A stretch of DNA of 64,000 bases from NCBI GenBank assembly GCA_003344405.1, contig NOWV01000003.1, forward strand, positions 186,001-250,000. The letters are read 5' to 3'. This DNA is from Trichoplax sp. H2 (lineage: Eukaryota; Placozoa; Uniplacotomia; Trichoplacea). The first letter of the stretch is position 1, and the number at the start of each line of letters is the position of its first letter. The notes beneath the pieces are model-generated. The model was not told the origin of the DNA and did no database searches. It saw nothing but the letters and a program-made list of their open reading frames with translations. Positions 29,701-40,900 of the stretch are shown here, one piece after another. A program made the translations under genes and the position numbers.

Positions 29701-32353
29701 TGATAAAATAGAAGAATTCTATAGTTGAGCCTTAAGACAAATTTCTTCGAAAATTGACCGCCTTACTAGTATAAGGTAACACAGCTCAAAATACTTAACT
29801 GCTGTAGATGCAACTATTAGTAGTAACTACGAGTGGATTAATACCTCCTGCTTTCTTTTCAGTCCGTTCGGCATAATCTGCATTAATTGCCTTATAATAG
29901 AGTATTCTCCATTTTCATAATCTGGTGCATTATCGACGACTGGAACAGGGTCCTTCCTAGTTTTGAAAGGTGCAAGGCAAAAGAAAAATATTCCTTAGAG
30001 AATCAAAGTACAATATACTACGCAAATAGATATCAAAGTTTTAATTTTGCATATTTCCATATGCATAAAAGCTTATTTAAAACAACGAAATCCCGCCTAA
30101 TTTAGAAAATGTATCATACAAACTGTAAGCTTTGAAATACTCCACTGTCGATGATAAATTTACAAAATAAAAATCTAGCATTTCAATCGGAAAATCTGTA
30201 ATAGATTTGTTTACATAGCTTCAGAAGGGAATCCATGCTTATGACCCAACATAAGGCAACCAAGGACCATTGCAGTTGTAGTTCTAACTCTCCCGTCAAG
30301 ACAACTGAAGAGAAGGCTCGGGCTGTGACTACCTCGTTGGCTCCAACGGGAAACATTCTAGATATTAAAAATCGATAGTAGTTATACTCATCCTAGACTT
30401 GTATTTATCATCATATCAATTACCAACCTTAAATATATTAATGAAGGAGTCAATCGTTTTTTCTTCGGGGAAGTAATCCTCCGGTATTGGAAGACGAAAA
30501 TACCTTATAAGAATTTAAATAGTAAATAGTATTAGTGTATCAGATGTATCGGGCTTTATGAATATAACTCGCTATGAAATATCCTGCATAAATATTAGAT
30601 TTACTTACTTCATAGACGTTAAATAAAATATTTGCCGCCAATAAATCTCCTGTGTAGTGCACAAGTCATCGACATAGGCGGCCCGATATTGATGCGGCTC
30701 TGCATCTAAATTACTCGTATCATTGTAAAAGTAAAATTTATACTGATTTTCTGTCGCAGATGATACGAAGAGCGCTCCTTTCGTAGCATAGTCAATCACC
30801 TAAAATGAGAATAGATTAAATTAAGCTGAGTGTAAGAAAGAAAGTACAACGATAATCCTAGTACTGAGATGCTAATAGGTAAACCGTCAATGATAAAAAT
30901 CAAATGTATGTTAATATCGGCATTTATCGTAAAATTGTTAAAATTTTCGCCTGATAAAGATTAAACTTTTTAATAATTTTGTTATTTTATATACACAACT
31001 ATCGGAACTAATATTCATAATTATACATTAAAGACCTCTTCCTTAATTTCTGTTTCTAAACATTCCAGTTCTTCACCGCTTTTTAGATTATAATCAATGG
31101 TGGTTGAGTCTAGGTCTTCTGGTTTTCTGATACTGTACGGCCGAAAATCCATGTCATCATATACGAACAATACTGGCTCTTGCTTGGTATTCAATACTAT
31201 GATGTCCTATGATTAATTGTTAAAAATCGGATAAATAAAATACTGTAGTATTGGTTACAGAATTAGTATTAATATGTATGCTATTACTGTACCATACACT
31301 GTATAGTGTATAATTCAGTCAGGGACTTCTTAGAAGTCCCTGGTTCAGTATACAGAGTCTGAAACCATGGCAACAAAACTCATTTAAATATGAAAAAAAT
31401 AAAATGACAAAATTACTGTAATGAAAGAAGAGAATTTAAATTTTAGAAGAATAAATAAGACGATCGCAACTCAATAAAATACCAAAAAATATCATAATTT
31501 CATTGTTTACATTGAAAAAAAACCCTACTGGATAGTGATCCCTTCAATCCTATCCAACCCAAAAAATTACGAGATACAAGTATAGGATAAAAATTATATT
31601 ACATTAGCAACATAATTGGCTTCTCATTTATAAATTCTCCTAAGGATACATCATCTCATCGTCGTAGACAAATATTTTGTTTACCCGTCACATATACATA
31701 TATATATATACACCTCTGAATGCGTCTGCTTTTATATGTAATTTACTCCAACAACAATACGGTATAACTTAACTATAGGTTACTAAGGTATGATGCGCTA
31801 CTTATACATTACGGGTTATACAATACAATACTAAAATTATCATAGTAACAGCGACATAGGTTTTTTCTTAAGAAATTATATGCATAGGCATCACATCAGA
31901 TTTTTAAATCTTTTTTACCTTTTTCCCCGATTTTACCAACTGATACAAAATATTTTCTAAGCCCTCGCAAGTCGGTTGGCCAAATCCGTACACGTTGTAA
32001 TTGGAACCAGCTTGCCGAAAATTAGGCGCTTCAATTTTTTTTTGCGTTCCTAAAATATCGATGCCATCGTAATGATCTTTAACAAATATATATCGACCTT
32101 GTATCAAGGGATGCTCTGGCATTCCATCCTTAAGGCGAATTAATTTTTTACTTCTCTTATTTACTATGTCATGTCTTTGATAACTGAGGCCCTTATCGTG
32201 AATAACGTTATCAGGTAACTCGTTTTCGTTATCGGCATCGTCTGTTTTGTCGTTTTCGTTAAATTCGACAGTTTTTGTTTCTTTCTGGCTTGTACCATTT
32301 CCTTCGACGGTCGGACTTTTCTCCATTTTCGGTTTCGAAGGATAAAATCCCAT
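26780..32353 (-). CDS. PALD1: Paladin, a two-domain phosphatase-like protein
   Basis: Seventeen exons, 850 residues (human about 856), all phases closed: 31919-32353, 31027-31206, 30609-30799, 30428-30503, 30215-30357, 29845-29956, 29574-29678, 29353-29430, 29094-29228, 28850-28966, 28646-28768, 28505-28561, 28074-28274, 27815-27964, 27444-27584, 27118-27260, 26780-26945. MG at the start allows N-myristoylation, as known for paladin. Each half has a tyrosine-phosphatase-like CX5R loop: C313LDGRVR319 and C679LDGKSR685. Family stretches include APNFRQAGSNYNVYGFGQP, DPVPVVDNAPD, SETMTPMHYHIREVI and FNTYLH. Paladin acts in endosomal membrane signalling in vertebrates and has been reported as a phosphoinositide phosphatase; activity here is inferred. 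It is convergent with PRKG. Confidence 0.96.
31320..31342. repeat. 11-bp palindrome CAGGGACTTCT / AGAAGTCCCTG
   Basis: Perfect arms flank one central base inside PALD1 intron 1. The core GGACTTCT also occurs in the imperfect hairpin near 14142-14178. Confidence 0.75.
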
Positions 32354-32794
32354 ATTCTATTTAAATATCAGTAATTTAAATATCCAGTTTGTTATTTCAG
32401 TATAGGGTTCGTCGCTCTGGATCGATTTTAGGATTTTTTGATTGAGCCTTAACGATCTTGTACTTAAATTTATTGAATTTGTAACTCTGCTTTACTCTTA
32501 CTGGATCTTAAACAGTTATTAAAAGTACTATAATGATATCTCCGTAAAGAATACCAGACTATAATCACAAAATACGGTATATTCCTCCTTTTGCTAGGAA
32601 TAACTGAATAAAGGTCTTGCTTTTTTCATTGATCCTCTTAGTTACCATAATAACAATACCGACATACCCTGGATAGGGCGATCGGTGTCCAATCAAGTAG
32701 CTCCCTTCATTAATTATTAATAGACACACGTTTTGTGAATTTTTACGTAAAGAAATGCACTGTAAATATTTCATTGTTCAAAAGTTTATTGAAA

Positions 32795-33130
32795 TAATAT
32801 ACTGTACAGTACAGTACTGTACTGAACAAGTGTACAGTACAGTACTATACACAGTTTACAGTATGCAGTACTGTACTGTACTGTACTGTACAGTACTGTA
32901 CCAATGACTGCTGAAAGAAAACCTAACACTGTACAGTACAGTACTGTACAGTAGTGCTGTAGACGTCGAGCGATTGGACGTCCAACGGACGTTCGATTTT
33001 GGACGTTCGGTATGTACAGTACGTTCGTTGTCAGATCGGACGTCGACGAACTGTACTGTAGTGTACAGTGTACAGTGTACAGTACTGTACAGTGTATACA
33101 GTCAGTTTGTATAATCCCACCCCAATACTA
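32795..33130. repeat. (TACTG)n/(CAGTA)n array upstream of PALD1
   Basis: Dense pentamer runs, with perfect palindromes near 32865-32900 and 32935-32955, begin about 450 bases 5' of the PALD1 start. GGACGTTCG words are mixed in from about 32970. Confidence 0.88.
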
Positions 33131-33192
33131 CACAGTACAGTACAGTACATACAGTACAGTAGTACAAACGTCTTTTACAAACACTTTCAGTA

Positions 33193-33334
33193 CAGTGTAC
33201 TGTACACTATGTATATACTGTAGTGTTAACACTGTACACTGTGTACGTTGGTACTGTACGTTCAATGAACGTCCGACGTTCAAATTGGACGTTCGTACGT
33301 TCGTTCATTAAAACTGGCTAACGTCCACAGTACT
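33193..33334. repeat. Direct repeat unit A with ACGTTCG motifs
   Basis: It shares with 33396-33535 a stretch from the GTACACTATGTATATACTG run through CAATGAACGTCCGACG to AAAACTGGCTAACGTCC. The two units are near-identical, about 200 bases apart, differing by a small internal insertion. Confidence 0.85.
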
Positions 33335-33395
33335 AGTCATGACTACAGTATACTGTATGTACAGTGTATAGTATAGTCTTATACCGTACTGTACA

Positions 33396-33535
33396 GTACA
33401 GTGTACACTATGTATATACTGTAGTGTTAACACTGTACACTGTGTACAGTACGTTGGTACGTTCAATGAACGTCCGACGTTCAAATTGGACGTTCGTACG
33501 TTCGTTCATTAAAACTGGCTAACGTCCACAGTACT
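33396..33535. repeat. Direct repeat unit B with ACGTTCG motifs
   Basis: This is the second copy of the unit at 33193-33334. The near identity suggests a recent local duplication, or an assembly duplicate without a gap. Confidence 0.85.
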
Positions 33536-33947
33536 ACTGTACAGTACAGTAGTGTACTGTACAAATCTGAAACGGACGGTTAGGTGACACTTGTGATGGA
33601 AAACATGAAACAATCAACAATGGGATTGTATGGAGCACTGGTACACAGTATAGTAGAGACACTCTATTAGTGCATGGTATACTGTACAGTACAGTGTGCA
33701 GTACAGTACGGTACAGTTCTATATGTGCAGTATTGTTTTGCAGCCATCTGCAGCTGCACCATAGAGACAGTGATATAAAAAATAAAGAAGCCTAATCAGT
33801 CTACTGTGGACTAGTATGCACTATAATGTGTATGGCAGTAATACAGAGAAACTTGTAAGGGAATTTCTCTTATTAGCGTCGTCCTGGACTACTGTACTTG
33901 ATACTTTATCAGTCAAGTACAGTACTGTATCGTACGGTGGCCGAGTT

Positions 33948-34012
33948 ACGTCTTTATTGTAAAACGCCATATCATTTTTTACAGTGGTAAGTGTATCGCA
34001 CAGGGATGATAA
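33948..34012. repeat. Dispersed repeat, copy 1
   Basis: About 65 bases, including GTAAAACGCCATATCATTTT then ACAGTGGTAAGTGT and GGGATGATAAA, recur in the same orientation at 34891-34960. Small indels separate the copies. No ORF lies within. Confidence 0.85.
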
Positions 34013-34890
34013 AATACTTTTTTACCTTGCAATCCCTACCGACTCCCTTGGTAAATAATAAATTATGTAATAAGTAATTATGATCGCGACTTGTACAGTA
34101 CACATGTCGCTTGGTCCCTAGCTACGCGTGTCACATCTATAAGACGTCCTACCTAAAGCCGTAGATCAGTTCTCTTATTAATTAACCTCTCTGGATATGA
34201 ATCACTGAGAACAACCTGTATAAAATAAAATATAATAAAATCCTATTCCGTTCCCAGTCTTACGGAGTCTGATATATGTAGTTTGTGACCTCAGAAAATA
34301 ATACAGATACATGTACTGTAACTCATGCAGCATTCTGTTAAAAACTATTGCCTAATTTGACGAATAAATCCTGGATGACTGCATGTGTTAGCAAGCTGTC
34401 TTTCGTATTCGTTTCCTCTATTCGATGTTTAATTTAATTTATTAACAGAAATCAGTTCTGATACGCCGTGTCGATGTTAAACACTTGTATGAACCATAGT
34501 ATGACTCCGGATTAAGCTATGATTTTTAAATTAAACGCTCTATACTTGGGGTTGCAAAGCATTCAATGCCACTGAATCAATTGTGGTTATATTAATTGTA
34601 TACGCACGCGTATACGGATTATCCTAGTAACTTGAAAACGTGTATCTCGCCTTTGTCGTTAATGTTAGTATTATATGATTAATTACAGTACAATTAGCAC
34701 ATTGTTGAATATGGCGTACTACTGCAGTTTTGCATTATTTAGCTGCCTACGAAATTGAAACATTAACTATGATATCGAAAGCACCTTATACCTGTAATAT
34801 CTAATAAATGCACCATGCCTCCCCAGTCTCCACTCCACCGGAATACTGGGCTGAACCAGTATATTGCACGGTGTATCAAAGGAAGTTTTC
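34013..34890. other. Intergenic between the dispersed repeat copies
   Basis: No coding sequence or structured repeat is supported. It is AT-rich unique sequence between PALD1 5' and COX6A 3'. Confidence 0.6.
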
Positions 34891-34960
34891 ACGTCTTTAA
34901 TTGTAAAACGCCATATCATTTTTTACAGTGGTAAGTGTCATCGCACTTAGGGATGATAAA
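34891..34960. repeat. Dispersed repeat, copy 2
   Basis: Same-orientation copy of 33948-34012, about 940 bases away. The pair could be ends of a degenerate non-autonomous element or a local duplication. Confidence 0.8.
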
Positions 34961-35362
34961 CGTATACTACCAAGGAGCAGTTACAATGCTACGAATTTAT
35001 CTAGAAAATCTATATTAGTACGCGTTCAGTAAGTTACATAAGCGTACATCAATACAGTATCGTATATGACCTAGCATTGCCTACGGGCACAGTATCACAT
35101 GCAGCTTACCTCCCGCCGCAGACTACATGATTACTGTATTGCAGGTAACAATATCTGAGATTCATTTTATTTTGTAAACGTATAAACGTATAATCTGTCA
35201 TCTTGCAGAACTATCATACGAAAGGTAAACAAGGGACAAATATTGTATACTTTCACTTAAGGCATAGCGTAGCTATTCTACCACATCAGACTTATAGTTA
35301 AGTATGTTTCCAGCCTAAAATTAAAAACGGAAACTTGCTACAGCTTTATGAAATATGAACAG

Positions 35363-37108
35363 TTAATGTGATTCTTCATAGCCTTCTGGCAGAGCATTCA
35401 CGTGAGGATTGTGGAAAAGTGTATGATTCCCATCTTTCCATGGAAATGGCTAAAACGCAAAGTAACGAACCATGCATTAAACGCAAATTAAGAGATACGA
35501 AACAATGTTGCATTAAACTTATAGCAATAGAAAAAGTCTAGTTAAATTAACAGTACATATTAACACATATATTTTCATATAGCAAACAAACTATTTTGAA
35601 TAATACCTTTGACCTTATCCTTAGATGGGGGTAGGGTCGGAATTCAGGATGGTGAGGATGCTCTTTGTGATGCTTAGTTTCCTTGTAATACGCATTTACG
35701 GTACTAAAAGCGATTGCAGGTAAGGCTATCAATATGCTAATTTTCTTCCATAAGGACATAGTTTCTACGAAAGAGTTAGTAATATACAGTATGTTAAAAA
35801 TTACAAAGGCATCATTAATTCTTTTTATATTGATAACTATTTATACCAAGCTAAAGACTATCAAGCAATGCTAAAGCGTGCTATAATCATTATTATTAAA
35901 ATTTTTAGTTTTTTACCGACTTTAGAACTACAGCAAGTATGGTAGATAATGAGTAGCTGCACAATAAGTAACTGTACATTATCAGAACGTAATCTTTCCT
36001 CAAACGTAACAGCAAACAAAAGGAAAGTCTTTCAATTTTGCTTTATTGTATTTGAGTATCAGCTAATAGCATGCAGTTTACTGAAAGTATTGCATTGTAT
36101 ACTACTGTATATAACACTTTATGTACATACATGGTCTGTAATATATATACATGATGATAATTAATTTTGTTAAAGCTAGGCTTATACAACTAAAGGGAGA
36201 AAGGTATATGAACGAATTAGAACTAGACATAACGCAATAGTCGCTTGCCACGCTGGATATCCAGTAATATTGATACACGTTTACAATTCATCGAAATGTT
36301 GCTAGATAGTTCGCAAGAGTCCTACACATAACAGTATTCTGTTTTATTGTACAGTAAGGCAGTGCTTACAAGTATCTATCAAATAATATGTGAAAAGGCT
36401 TAAACGATAACTCCAGTACTGTTCCCTTCATATAAATATACAGTACGTATACGTAATCAATGCTAGTGACATTTTTACTACACAAATGAGCTACAATCAA
36501 CTGTTTGTTGATGCAGCAATAGCAGCTATTCCAATACTAGAGTTGCAAAGACTTAATCATGAGTCGTACAAAGTGCAAGTAAAATTAGAGGGATTAATAT
36601 GAATACCTCACTACTTCTTATACAGTCGACAAAATATGTGTACGAATAAAACATATACACGCAAACTCTAGTTGCTATCGTGATGTCCTTATGTCGCTCA
36701 AGTTGAATATAAAACAATGACTGTCGTAACTATTCGATACAGAAACTATATTGACTAGATAGATGAAATTGCAGTAATTTGTGATATCTTTTATTAATTA
36801 TCGATGTTATACAGTACACAACTTCTAATAATTAATCCTTTTGCCATGTACCTACAGTAGGTATACGCACAAATTTTTACTGTCTATTCTTTTTATCGAG
36901 TACACATATTTATGCGTAACAGATTATATTATATTAAATACGATACCGTTACGACGAAAAGAAATCAATAAATATCTCTACTGTTATGTTAAGAAATACC
37001 CGCTGCATGTTTTCCAGTAGCTTCGAGTTCTTCTTTATACGACAACGTAGCATATTGTCGATTGCAGATTGTTCGCATTCGAATAAAACGTTGAACTGAG
37101 AAGGCCAT
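35363..37108 (-). CDS. COX6A: Cytochrome c oxidase subunit 6A precursor
   Basis: Three exons, 117 residues: 37000-37108, 35607-35764, 35363-35449. The first exon encodes a basic mitochondrial presequence (MAFSVQRFIRMRTICNRQ) and is 1.2 kb upstream of the rest. Its phase (G|AA) joins cleanly to ETMSLWKKISILIALPAIAF, the single membrane span. The matrix/intermembrane part carries PYPHLRIRSKPFPWKDG and HTLFHNPHVNALPEGYEE, diagnostic of the family. Subunit 6A sits at the dimer interface of respiratory complex IV in the inner membrane. The ATG inside exon 2 would give a protein without targeting signal, so the upstream start is chosen. It is head-to-head with RBM19. Confidence 0.93.
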
Positions 37109-37983
37109 CTTGAATCTTCAGATTTCGACCGTATGACAGCACGTTTACTTCTGTTCCGACTAGAAATTGTACTGTACTGTACACTAGAGGGTCTCTACTG
37201 TACTATACTGTACAGTACACTAGAGAGTAGAGAACCCTCTATTCAGTACATACAGTGTACAGTACTGTAAAGTACTTGATAGTGTACTGTACTGTACTGT
37301 ACAAAGGAAACTCTACTCGGACGGTCGGATATTTCCACCTCATACAGTACTGTATACTATAGTACAGTATAATACTGTTCCAAACACTTACATTCGTCAA
37401 TGTCACCTCAAGCGTTTGCTCGCTTCTATAATTCGCTTATTTTTTCTAAATTAAGTAATATTACATTGAAATCTATTTTATTTAATTAATTCCTGCTTCA
37501 AAATAGTTATATAATGTCATCAATGTTCTTAAATTAGTACACATGATTAAGAAAAATAGCTACAGAAGATCTATTCTGTACTAAAGTAACCCAATTTTTC
37601 GATATTTTGGTCTCATTGGTATAAAAAGTCTGTCTGTCTGAAGAGTTTATGTACTGTACACTGTACAGTACACACTGTACAGTGCATCATTTCATTTTAC
37701 CACGCATAAACGCTACTCTACAGTACAGTACAGCACTGCACTGTACTGTAATTTACTAGCATGCGTCAATAAGTACTATGCAAACGCGTATGTCTTGCCC
37801 ACAAACACGCTCTTCAAAATTTGCTCATTGTATAATCACTGTTCAGTAGTGATTATATACTGTATATGGTACAGCAAGGGACCTTTAATTAAGGTTAAAG
37901 CTTTTACTGGATTGCTTACTGTTCATCGTGTGAACGTACCTTTTAAATCACATTCACAACTGGCAACCGTGAACTGGAGCAGC
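37109..37983. promoter_or_regulatory. Shared 5' region of COX6A and RBM19 with pentamer arrays
   Basis: This 875-bp divergent region holds arrays at about 37165-37375 and 37650-37765. The first begins about 60 bases from the COX6A start. An open frame from 37795 runs into RBM19 exon 1, but homology to the family begins at MSRLVVKNLP at 37984. Bidirectional promoter function is inferred. Confidence 0.6.
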
Positions 37984-40900
37984 ATGTCAAGACTCGTTGT
38001 CAAGAACCTACCGTGCAATATATCTGAAGATCGACTAAGAGCTCTTTTCTCCGAGTTTGGAGAGTTAACAGACGTACAACTAAAGTTTACAGAAGATAAA
38101 ATATTTCGTAGATTTGCTTTTATAGGATATAGACATAAATGTGATGCATCAACGGCTCAAAAGTTCTTTAATAACAGTTATATTGATACCTCCAAAATAG
38201 AAGTAAGTTCTCAGAATGTGAAAGTTATTCAAAATTAGGTAACTTCTTTTATCAAGCAAGCAATAAAAGCAATGATAAATAAAATATATATAATATGTAA
38301 CAATATTGGCTTCATCCAAAATACGATCAGAATTTATTAAAGTACTTTACTGTATATATTTTATATGCTTACTAAAACAGTGCATGCTCGTTCTAGATAG
38401 AGCCTTGTTACCCGCTTAATGAAAGAATTGCAGCGCGAGTGTGGAAAAAATATTCGAAACGCGACCACGCTAGTACTTCAAAAGTACGACATGAAGGTTT
38501 TTCGAGAGATACTAGTAAAAGAGATCAAAGTAAAGTTGAGAATTTAGAGGTACAATTAATATCCTTAAAGCATAACAATTTCAGTACAATAATACAACTA
38601 CAGTACTTTCGTACATTTTACCTGAAATAATGCTCTTCCATTCTGAAATTAGATTGCAGTAAAGAAAGAACAGAAATCCTTAAGACAATTTTATGAAGTA
38701 ATTGCAGATATTTATTCTTAAGTAAATGCACATGTACCCATGTAAGAGCTGTCTACAGTATGTATTATCCTACTCTCTTGTTTACAATATTCAAAATCCC
38801 AAAGTGATACTAACAGTTCAATAGATTCGATCAGCTAGTTACTATTTGCAGACCTACAGTTAGGTATTATAATGTTTCACAGAAATTATAACGCATAACA
38901 ATTTTAAGTACTGTACACTTCATTAAGCCTATTTTACGCACCTACATGTTGCTGGCGAACAGTATTATACCATTAGCTATGAGACTAATTTGGAAATTAA
39001 CTCCTACTGCTAAAATATACGCTTGCTTGAGTGCATGTGTAGCTGCTACGCAATTAACGAAATCTTTCCTTCGGTTGTAACGTAATATATTGGAAATAAA
39101 CTAGGAAAGGACAAATATAACCTTAACTCATGATAAGAATGTACCCTTGCAGAACAAGATCTCTGAGGTATTATCGATACACTTAGACAAATGTGAAGAA
39201 TTATCCGTTTTCCGATTGCTATTGATATTACCAATACTACTAGTAGCCTTGCTCTTCTTTACTGGTAACTTCGGGAGTACATATTGCTGATCTAATTTCT
39301 TAAAATGTATCATCGTTAACGACGCTGTAGCCTATGGATAAAGCAACCGTTACAGCAAACTTTGAAACAGTGATGTCTAAAAGATCTACTGATAAGGTCA
39401 TAACTATAAACATTGCTACTGTTTCTCTAATTTTAGCACTGTAGACAAAGATTGAACTAGACGGATTTTAATACAACTAAGACGACTGTTAAGGATATTA
39501 CGCGTACATAATTTCAATTCATAAATTGTTTACAGGGTACATTAAAGAACAGAGTGCATATTAAATTTCACGAAGGTAAGTCAATCTTATGAATCTTCGA
39601 GGTATAAAATAAATTAATGCATGTATCTACCGCACCATGAATTTATTACAGACAGTGTTATCAACTTACTGTAGCCACTTTTAACCATGATTTAACTGAC
39701 AAATTTAACTTACTAGGTTTGCTTGTTTTTACTAGATGCGTATGTAAGTGCCTTCAAAAACAGCCGTCGGCTAATATATTTTTAATCACTTACCTTGAAT
39801 GATTACATCATATTCATTATATTGAAGACATAAAATGATGAACGATTTTATTTTCTACCTTTTGCACAGCAAACGACGGATAATACTAGGTCCAAGGTTT
39901 CAAATATAAGTATGACACAGTTACCAAATAAAGAAAGTGATACAGAAGACAATGCACCCGCAAAGAATATAATAACGATTAAACTCCGAGGTTTACCGTT
40001 TGATGTGAATGAGGTATAAGCTGAAGCTTACTTATCTTCGAACTGGACTATCTGATAATGCACAGATTATACATATTAATTTGCTACCTGTATTTGTGGA
40101 TGAAGATTACTGTTATATATTCAGAAAGCCTTAGCTTGCTAATGACAAAAGGCTATTATGACTTATATAGGAGGAAATAAAGGAATTCTTCCACCCGACA
40201 AAATTGGAAAATACCAGATTAATGACAAATCATAAAGGCAAACCGAATGGCGTAGCATTTGTGGATTTTACTAACGAAGAAGATGCTTGCAAAGCGATGA
40301 AAAGCAATAAAGATTATATCCGTTAGTAATTGCTTTATGATAACAACATAATTTTCAAAGGCAAGAAAGTTAACGATAAAATCTTACCGATATCTCCTTA
40401 TGTGATAGGTAACAGGTATATTGAACTTTTTCCTGACGAAGGAAAGCATTTAGAAATAAGTGACACCCCTGTGACATCAGCTATCAACAGTCAAATTAGC
40501 CATGAAACACAGGTAATAATTTTAATAGATAAACCGCATTTTCTGCTGTTTTTCTGTAAAGTAATATATGTGGTCAATAATAATATTTTTTAGGAAGATT
40601 CAATGAAGCGAAGACAAGAATCATACGTAGCAGACATTGAGAGGGTATCAACGTTATTTACAAAGATTGGGATTATGTGTGAAGGATTTTAATTCAGAAT
40701 AAATCACTATAATGTCGAAAATTTATTTTACTCGTAGACCGGAAGATTATTTTTACGTAATTTGGCTTATTGCTGTACAGAGAACGACATAAAAGACTTA
40801 TTGTCAAATTACGGTAACAAAAATTATACTCATTACAGTAAATGATAATACTGTAGTTATAAACTTACGTACTGAACTAGCTAGATTTGAAGTACCTGTA

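Noticed and set aside
33948-34960. Complete transposon between the direct repeats
   Set aside because: No transposase or reverse transcriptase ORF, no clear terminal inverted repeats and no visible target-site duplication.
39128-39313. Minus-strand ORF with Lys/Ser-rich translation inside RBM19 intron 3
   Set aside because: No splice context, no recognised family, and low information content.
39536-39575. Candidate extra RBM19 linker exon
   Set aside because: Good splice sites but its length breaks the phase between exons 3 and 4 of the model, so it was left out.
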